From contig JASHQB010000265.1 of the NCBI GenBank assembly GCA_030037775.1, positions 1 to 47,391 on the forward strand: a stretch of 47,391 bases of DNA, read 5' to 3'. Below the pieces are notes generated by a model. It ran no database searches and was not told the DNA's origin. It worked only from the letters and a program-made list of their open reading frames with translations. Each line of letters begins with the position of its first letter. The first letter of the stretch is position 1. The stretch is from Candidatus Acidiferrales bacterium. Its GTDB lineage: Bacteria; Acidobacteriota; Terriglobia; Acidiferrales; UBA7541. Position numbers and translations under genes: made by a program. Shown in pieces: positions 42,226 to 47,391 of the stretch.

Positions 42226-43110
42226 TCAAAACTCCGATGATGTGAAATTTACGAGCGTCAGGCCGCCCTCTGCAGCGGTCTCTGCTGTGCTTTCGGGAAC
42301 AAATCGCAGCAACATGCCCTCGGGGGAAGTCCAAATGACAAACGGAAGATGAAGCGGGACCTTCAGTTCAAATTTGTCCGCGGTCCACTTCTTCCCGGCC
42401 AGCGTGATCTCTTCCTGACCGAGGTAACCCAAGTGGCCATCCAAGGTCGACACGAAGACCGGATCCTCTCGGCTCGGTTCTTCCACCGTCACCAGTTGCA
42501 CGGGAGTCAATTTTCCCGGAATTTTCTCGGCGCGGCGCGTAATGGTGCTCAAGGAAAATGCGGATATCGGCCACAGAAAACCGTAAGCGCTCCGCATCGG
42601 AAGGTTCAGATTTACTGCATTGTTCGGGTCCCTTGCGCCGGAAGTGCAAACTAACTCCGCGGGCCGGAACTCGCAACTGAGCGGCCCGGAATCCGGCCTC
42701 CACCGTAACTTTCGGAACTCAATCATACTCAGTGCCCGGAAATCGGGCGAGAGTCGAACGGAGAATCGATCGTCATGCCGTTCGTACTTTGGCGATTCAT
42801 ATATCCTTTCGCCTTGAGCTTCCAAACTGCCATCGGGCAAACGCCATAGTGTCCACGATTCGTGCAAATCATAAATATCGGGAGCATAGGTCCCAATGGC
42901 GTCGTCATTTCCTTGCACGACCTGGTATTCCCCTCTGGCAACGAAGGTCCTCGATTCTTTCTCCTGGCTCGCGACCGTTGCGGCGGTTCGTGCGAGCTCA
43001 GCACTCGCCACTCTTTGTTGAATGCTGGCCGGCCCGTTGCCCGTGAGCAAGAACACGCTGGCGGCAACTAGCATCCACTTGGTCCGCGAGATGATTGCCG
43101 GCAATTGCAT
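42226..43110 (-). CDS. secreted hypothetical protein
   Basis: 294-aa exported protein of unknown function. Residues of about 10-28 (WMLVAASVFLLTGNGPAS) form a signal peptide or membrane anchor. The rest is beta-rich: ARGEYQVVQGNDDAIGTYAPD, LHESWTLWRLPDGSLEAQGE and LVTVEEPSREDPVFVSTLDG. This two-half layout, with a YxV-type barrel-like start and a final FVIWTSPEGMLLRFVPE, suggests an envelope protein rather than an enzyme; no catalytic motif is visible. ATG 43110 follows a GGGGGG stretch; an open frame reaches 43191. Downstream on the same strand lies the transporter run, 285 bases away. Confidence 0.72.
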   Translation of the reverse strand: MQLPAIISRTKWMLVAASVFLLTGNGPASIQQRVASAELARTAATVASQEKESRTFVARGEYQVVQGNDDAIGTYAPDIYDLHESWTLWRLPDGSLEAQGERIYESPKYERHDDRFSVRLSPDFRALSMIEFRKLRWRPDSGPLSCEFRPAELVCTSGARDPNNAVNLNLPMRSAYGFLWPISAFSLSTITRRAEKIPGKLTPVQLVTVEEPSREDPVFVSTLDGHLGYLGQEEITLAGKKWTADKFELKVPLHLPFVIWTSPEGMLLRFVPESTAETAAEGGLTLVNFTSSEF

Positions 43111-43363
43111 AAGACCCCCCGAAGCAGCATTCCGAAGCAAACTGCGAGCGCCATCTTTCGGCCGTGTGACGCACGAGAGGGAATATGACATTGGTTACAC
43201 GGCAAAGGCAATGGCATCCAGTCTGTATACTCTTTGAACCTGCGGCGGGAGTTGGCCGTTCATGAGGGCGCAAACGGGCTCGCTTGAGAGAATCCACGGT
43301 CTTGAAGAAAAGTGGAAGCCAGGCGGAATCGAGGTTAAAGTAAATCGGCATCGCAACTCCCGA

Positions 43364-43564
43364 TCAGTTTTGCGGATCGGACTCCGAGATCCCGCTCAGA
43401 CCTTCGGCCGCCGAATCGTTTTCCGAGAAGTCCATGCCAGCCAAAACGTCGTTTCCTGCTTGTTTTGCAAGCTTCTTCTGCAAGCGGCGCTCGGCCTTCG
43501 CTCGCTGTTTTTCCTGCCTCTTCATTTCCTTCTGGCGCTTCAAGAACGTGGTGGCGGCTGGCAC
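43364..43564 (-). CDS. small basic coiled-coil protein
   Basis: 66-aa protein likely starting at GTG 43564 (VPAATTFLKRQKEMKRQEKQ), with a long charged helix (KAERRLQKKLAKQAG) and an acidic tail. Similar short FLKRQKEMKRQEKQ-type proteins occur in Acidobacteriota and relatives, without a known function. The frame is open to 43729, but the upstream part overlaps the esterase end and looks non-coding. No good ribosome site is seen, so the start is uncertain. About 253 bases between this gene and the secreted protein gene at 43110 hold no clear feature. Confidence 0.58.
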   Translation of the reverse strand: MPAATTFLKRQKEMKRQEKQRAKAERRLQKKLAKQAGNDVLAGMDFSENDSAAEGLSGISESDPQN

Positions 43565-43697
43565 GGTAAAGCATCCAAGACCAAACTCCTTCGGGTTCTG
43601 CCCTTTAACTGGATACTCTCTCCGGCGACTTGACGCCCGAAGACCAAAGGAGCCTGCGCCAAACTCTGCGCAGCTGCGACGCCGCGGGGCACTGCTT

Positions 43698-45323
43698 CTA
43701 GACCAAGCCATTCCAAAGCCGCCGATCATTGCTGGCGGGGTCCGCCCCCACCTGGCTGGTTGTGTTGTAGATCATCGTTTGCCGCTTGTGGGTATCGTAG
43801 GCGGGCCATGGGGCCGCCCCGTCGCGCGCGAACGCGGCCAGGTGGTGCTGCATTTGGCGCGAGAGCGCCTGCTCTTCGGGAGTCGGGGGCCTGCCGAAAA
43901 GGAACTGAAAAACTTGTGACCGACCCATGTTTCCGAACCAGAAGGCCATGTCGGTCGCGTGGGTGCTGATACCGACGGCATCGGCCGGCGCTTGCAATTC
44001 AAACCGATACATCCATATGCGATGTTCACCAGAGCGCGCCTCCGAAATGCGAATCGAGGGCATGCGATAGAAAAAGTCCGTGCGAATCAGACCGGCAAGC
44101 TTTGCTTCCGACGCGCCGGGATGATCCTTGGCGTACCCGTCCCAGATTTCCGCAGCGCGTGCTCTAGACGTCCAATGCTGCAGCACTTCGAGCGTCACCG
44201 ATTTCTGATACCAGGCCTTCACCTGCGGCAATGCAAGGCGGAACGGCGCGCTGCCCACCTCCTCGGCTGAACCCCCGGCGAGTAAAGGCACCGCGGCACA
44301 TTCTCCGCGCTTGATCAACTCGATCGGGTCAACGGGCAGCACAGTCGCATCCCGCGCGGGGATGAAGGGAAGCTGGTCGTCTCCGAGTTGGTAGTATTTG
44401 CTTTTATGGAATTGCCCGATCGCGGATTCTTGTGCCTTCAACAGCGCCGCAGCGGGCAGTATGATAGCCCCCCGCAGCTCGCTGGCACTGAGACCAAGTG
44501 CCGCCAGGAAATTCCGCGCATGGAAGGCCTGCAGTTCCGGAGTCTGCGCCGTCATCATCGAGGCGCTCTGCGGATTGGCGCGATGAAACAGCTGCCTAGC
44601 TTCCGGAATGACCATCAGCGCCGCAACCGACCAGCCGCCGGCGGAGAGGCCGGAGATCGTGACCCGGCCGGGATCGCCGCCAAACCCTGCGATGTTCTGC
44701 TGCACCCATTCGAGCGCCGCGATCTGGTCGAGCAGGCCGAGATTGTTGGAAACCCCATCACCAAATACTCGGAATGGCGGGAACCCGAAAACACCAAGGC
44801 GATAGTTGATGGTGACGACCACCACGTCTTCGTTGCGCGCAAGATTCGTGCCGTCAAAATCGGGCGTGCTGCCGCTTCCCTGCACAAACGCGCCGCCGTG
44901 GATATAGAAAAGTACCGGCCGCTTCGCACTATCCGCGGACGGCGTCCAGACATTCAGATACAGACAGTCTTCCGCCATAGGCGGCAGATTCGACTTCAGG
45001 ATCTCATCCACGCTTTGCCAGCACATTGGACTGAAGTGCGTCGCGTCTCGCACGCCGCTCCACTGAAGCGGTTCCTCCGGAAGCCGAAAACGCAATGGTC
45101 CCACCGGCGGGGCCGCGAACGGAACGCCTTTGAAAACGAGTACACCTCTTTCGTTGACTTCACCGCGAAGCAGCCCGCATGAGGTTTTCACAACGGGAGT
45201 TGGCTTCGCGGCGAACGCGCTCCGGCTCAGCAGCGAGGCGGCCACGAAGGAAGCGGATTCAGCCAGGAACTGACGCCGGCCGATCAAGTTTGTTCCGCGA
45301 CGACTTGCAAATGGCGGACTCAA
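43698..45323 (-). CDS. exported type-B carboxylesterase
   Basis: 541-aa alpha/beta-hydrolase of the carboxylesterase type B family, acting on ester substrates outside the cytoplasm. The N-terminus RRQFLAESASFVAASLLSRS is Tat-like (twin Arg followed by a hydrophobic region). Family motifs are EDCLYLNVWTPS, YIHGGAFVQGSGS, and the nucleophile elbow GLSAGGWS, which has Leu where the classic GESAG has Glu. The His is in GISTHATDMAFWFGN and the acidic residue probably in GGSAEEVGSA. The start is a TTG at 45323. It follows the glutaminase-like gene by 43 bases on the same strand, so the two may be co-expressed. Confidence 0.9.
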   Translation of the reverse strand: MSPPFASRRGTNLIGRRQFLAESASFVAASLLSRSAFAAKPTPVVKTSCGLLRGEVNERGVLVFKGVPFAAPPVGPLRFRLPEEPLQWSGVRDATHFSPMCWQSVDEILKSNLPPMAEDCLYLNVWTPSADSAKRPVLFYIHGGAFVQGSGSTPDFDGTNLARNEDVVVVTINYRLGVFGFPPFRVFGDGVSNNLGLLDQIAALEWVQQNIAGFGGDPGRVTISGLSAGGWSVAALMVIPEARQLFHRANPQSASMMTAQTPELQAFHARNFLAALGLSASELRGAIILPAAALLKAQESAIGQFHKSKYYQLGDDQLPFIPARDATVLPVDPIELIKRGECAAVPLLAGGSAEEVGSAPFRLALPQVKAWYQKSVTLEVLQHWTSRARAAEIWDGYAKDHPGASEAKLAGLIRTDFFYRMPSIRISEARSGEHRIWMYRFELQAPADAVGISTHATDMAFWFGNMGRSQVFQFLFGRPPTPEEQALSRQMQHHLAAFARDGAAPWPAYDTHKRQTMIYNTTSQVGADPASNDRRLWNGLV

Positions 45324-45366
45324 GTTTTTTTCCGTTCTTCAATTCCGTAGAGCATACATCAGGCTT

Positions 45367-47391
45367 TTACTGAGCCGAGGAACGAGCCGATTCTGCCTTC
45401 GCCAGCGCCTGCCATTTCTGCACCAGAGTCTTGTCGGCGAGTAGCTTGATATAGACGCCGCCGACCACCGAGCGCGCCTGAAAGGCGACTTGTTTGCCTG
45501 TCTTGGTGTCGTACCAGTCGGTGAGTGGAACCCGCGACGGAGATTCGCTGGTCCAATTCACAACGGGAACAAGCAACGCGTCGAACTGCCTCTCGTCCGA
45601 TGCCAAGGTTGCGGTCCACAACTCCCAATCGAGCTTGGTGTAGTCTGCGCGGCTGTCCAGTGGCAATCCATAACGATTCAGATGGTTTTGATAAAAGGCC
45701 AATTCGTTCCGGCGCACGCTATCTGGAAAGAAATGCAGGCCGAGAATCTGATCCCACACCAGGTTGTACTTCTGGCTCCAGGTACCCGGCCGGTCGAACG
45801 CGAGTCTGTAATGATCGCCGTCCGCATCCATTTGCTGCCAGCGAAGGGCCATCTCGCGCGCGGCTGCCAAATAATCGTCGGCCACGGCAGTCCGGCCAAG
45901 GCCGCGCGCCATCAACGAATAAGCGCCCAACGCCTCGATCGCTTTGACGGAAAGATTGGCGTTGTGCGCAAGGTGCCCGGCAAAGTCGTCCGTGCATAGC
46001 TGGTTCTCCGGATCGAGTCCCTTGGCGCGTACATATTTCGCCCATTTTGTGAATTCCGGCCAGTATTGACGGGCAACGTGCCAGTCGCCTTCCGCCTGCC
46101 CGAGCGCCGCGCCCAGAATCAGCAGGTTCCCGCTTTCCTCAATCGGCATCTGGTCTTCTTCAGTCTTCTCGCCTCCACCGTATTCCTGGCCGTTGGCCAG
46201 CGGATAGCGCCCCAGATCATGCGGCGCGAAGGGAAATTTCCAGCGAGGGAGACTGGCATACTCCAGTACAGGGTGAACCTGCGCTTCGAGCAACCCAGGG
46301 TTGAGGAGCAGAAAAAACGGCGAAGAGGGATACAGCACATCGACTGTGCCAATGTCTCCGTTGGAGAAATTTTCCTTTGCGAACAGCATCGGCTGGCCGT
46401 CCGCATCGGCAACCAGCATATGCGCGCCGATCGTCTGACGATAAGCCAGCACTGCAAGTTCGGCGTAGCCCGAATCTCCCGCGCGCGTCAGGTCGGCAGT
46501 CAGCTCGCGATCATACTGGACTCCCCGCGCTTCGAGCGCTGCGTATTGCTCTTCCGCTTCGGCCAGCATGGACTCGACGCTCTGGTTGTTGCGCTGCCAA
46601 TAGGGGCGAAGTTTTCGCTCCATATACTCGATGGCAAAGCTCTGCGTGTACGCCAGCAGAACGTGCTGCGTCTGCGGATGGGCGGCTTGGCAGGCAAGCG
46701 ACAGTGCTACGGCGAGATGCGCTGCTCCGTCGTGAGGCGTGCGCGGCATACCCATATCGTCGGAAGCCGCGAGCTGACCTGACTGCACGAAATCATCGAT
46801 GGCGGAAGCCGAGGCCACGGTGACCGCTGAGTCCGACAAGGGCACGGCGAGGTGGAAGTATCCCCAATCGATGCGCAGATCGTCTCCGGATCGATTGAGC
46901 GCTTGTTGGTCGCGGGAGCCGACGTTCAGCACCGAGAGCCCGGCAACCTGCGAGCGGCCCCAGGTGACCTGCTGGTCGTCTGTATTCACGGCGATGACCG
47001 GGTCTACATCCAGAAGGACAACCACTTTGTGGCTCTGTCCGTCCTCGCTGGCAACGGTCCACGTCAAATATGTCACCGGCCGCGAAAGAAGATCCGGGTT
47101 CTGCGGAAAAGCTGGAGTGAAAAACGCCAGGGTGAGCTGCACTCCGCCAGCCTCAAACACATAGTCGGTATGAGTCGGCGTTACGGCCAGCGACACTTGC
47201 TTCATCGCGGGCGCCCCACGCGGGTCAGCGCCCATATAGCGATAGGCTTTCCCGTCGATGCGCGCCAAGCCCGTGAGCGGTTGCGCGGCGCCGGTCCAGT
47301 GGAGCGTGGGCCCATCGGTGAGCTTGTCGCTCATGGACCAGATGCTGAAATACGGATTGTGCACCACGAGGGGAACGGCCGGCGGACGCTC
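45367..47391 (-). CDS. glutaminase A-like protein (DUF4965/DUF5127), 5' end missing
   Basis: At least 675 residues; the frame continues out of the right edge, and the visible start reads ERPPAVPLVVHNPYFSIWSM. An upstream signal peptide would be expected outside the window. The N-terminal half (from DKLTDGPTLHWTGA through VVVLLDVDPVIAVNTDDQQV) matches the DUF5127 domain and the centre (from ADLTRAGDSGYAELAVLAYRQTI) the glutaminase-A DUF4965 domain; the C-terminal part (WELWTATLASDERQFDAL) fits the (alpha/alpha)6 barrel end. Relatives include fungal GtaA; bacterial substrate is not established. An in-frame GTG at 47367 is not the true start because conserved residues precede it. Confidence 0.88.
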   Translation of the reverse strand, partial: ERPPAVPLVVHNPYFSIWSMSDKLTDGPTLHWTGAAQPLTGLARIDGKAYRYMGADPRGAPAMKQVSLAVTPTHTDYVFEAGGVQLTLAFFTPAFPQNPDLLSRPVTYLTWTVASEDGQSHKVVVLLDVDPVIAVNTDDQQVTWGRSQVAGLSVLNVGSRDQQALNRSGDDLRIDWGYFHLAVPLSDSAVTVASASAIDDFVQSGQLAASDDMGMPRTPHDGAAHLAVALSLACQAAHPQTQHVLLAYTQSFAIEYMERKLRPYWQRNNQSVESMLAEAEEQYAALEARGVQYDRELTADLTRAGDSGYAELAVLAYRQTIGAHMLVADADGQPMLFAKENFSNGDIGTVDVLYPSSPFFLLLNPGLLEAQVHPVLEYASLPRWKFPFAPHDLGRYPLANGQEYGGGEKTEEDQMPIEESGNLLILGAALGQAEGDWHVARQYWPEFTKWAKYVRAKGLDPENQLCTDDFAGHLAHNANLSVKAIEALGAYSLMARGLGRTAVADDYLAAAREMALRWQQMDADGDHYRLAFDRPGTWSQKYNLVWDQILGLHFFPDSVRRNELAFYQNHLNRYGLPLDSRADYTKLDWELWTATLASDERQFDALLVPVVNWTSESPSRVPLTDWYDTKTGKQVAFQARSVVGGVYIKLLADKTLVQKWQALAKAESARSSAQ

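Noticed and set aside
1-47391. CRISPR array, insertion sequence, integrase or prophage
   Set aside because: No regularly spaced repeats, transposase-like frames, terminal inverted repeats or phage structural genes were seen. The two tRNA genes have no visible direct-repeat copy nearby that would suggest an attachment site.

Overview
The window looks like a chromosomal segment of an Acidobacteriota bacterium (Terriglobia/Koribacter-like). This is inferred from gene content: secreted BNR-repeat and DPP-IV-type peptidases, a caa3/aa3-type oxidase with two subunit-III genes, GldG/DUF4340 ABC operons, putative-Ig lipoproteins, CHAT-TPR proteins and XRE regulators with S24-like domains. GC is moderately high, genes are packed tightly, and Sec, Tat and lipoprotein signals suggest a diderm cell. 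I see no insertion sequences, integrases, phage genes or CRISPR arrays.

Layout. 1-2664 (minus): start of a secreted BNR-repeat protein and a complete secreted dipeptidyl-peptidase-IV-like enzyme. 3016-5942: an unusual small cassette with an XRE regulator whose S24-like domain lacks its serine, an unknown soluble protein, a secreted 90-aa precursor carrying two identical 12-residue proline-rich peptides, and a translationally coupled pair of membrane proteins (7-TM and 1-TM). 6197-7993 (plus): a response regulator with an HD-GYP output, then a secreted peroxiredoxin whose catalytic cysteine codon is an in-frame TGA followed by a SECIS-like hairpin, so very probably a selenoprotein. 8119-12745 (minus): cytochrome c oxidase operon (II, I, III, III-like, IV, small CxxC protein). 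12991-16561 (minus): tRNA-Leu(GAG), secG, tpiA, pgk and gap. 16658-19690 (minus): a secreted BamE-like protein, thymidine kinase, DUF84 NTPase, a nucleoside 2-deoxyribosyltransferase-like protein and tRNA-Gly(GCC). 19824-20536: two small unknown genes.

20564-25238 (minus): a four-gene ABC-2/GldG/DUF4340 operon with a good promoter. 25503-29776 (plus): a dicarboxylate/amino-acid:cation symporter and a large lipoprotein with putative-Ig repeats. 29887-41940 (minus): an approximately 12-kb co-directional run. In transcription order it holds a complete peptide ABC importer (two ATPases, two permeases, binding protein), an ECF-like sigma factor, a TPR-CHAT protease overlapping the sigma gene, a zinc-finger anti-sigma-like protein, a secreted subtilase and an HD-GYP phosphodiesterase. 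Gene order suggests peptide generation, uptake and intracellular proteolytic signalling are linked, but this is inference. 42226-47391 (minus): an unknown secreted protein, a small basic protein, a Tat-exported type-B carboxylesterase and a 5'-truncated glutaminase-A-like protein.

The observations most worth following are the selenocysteine peroxiredoxin (7412-7993), the tandem-peptide precursor with its 7-TM neighbour and palindromic promoter (4274-5942), and the importer-sigma-CHAT-subtilase run (29887-41940).
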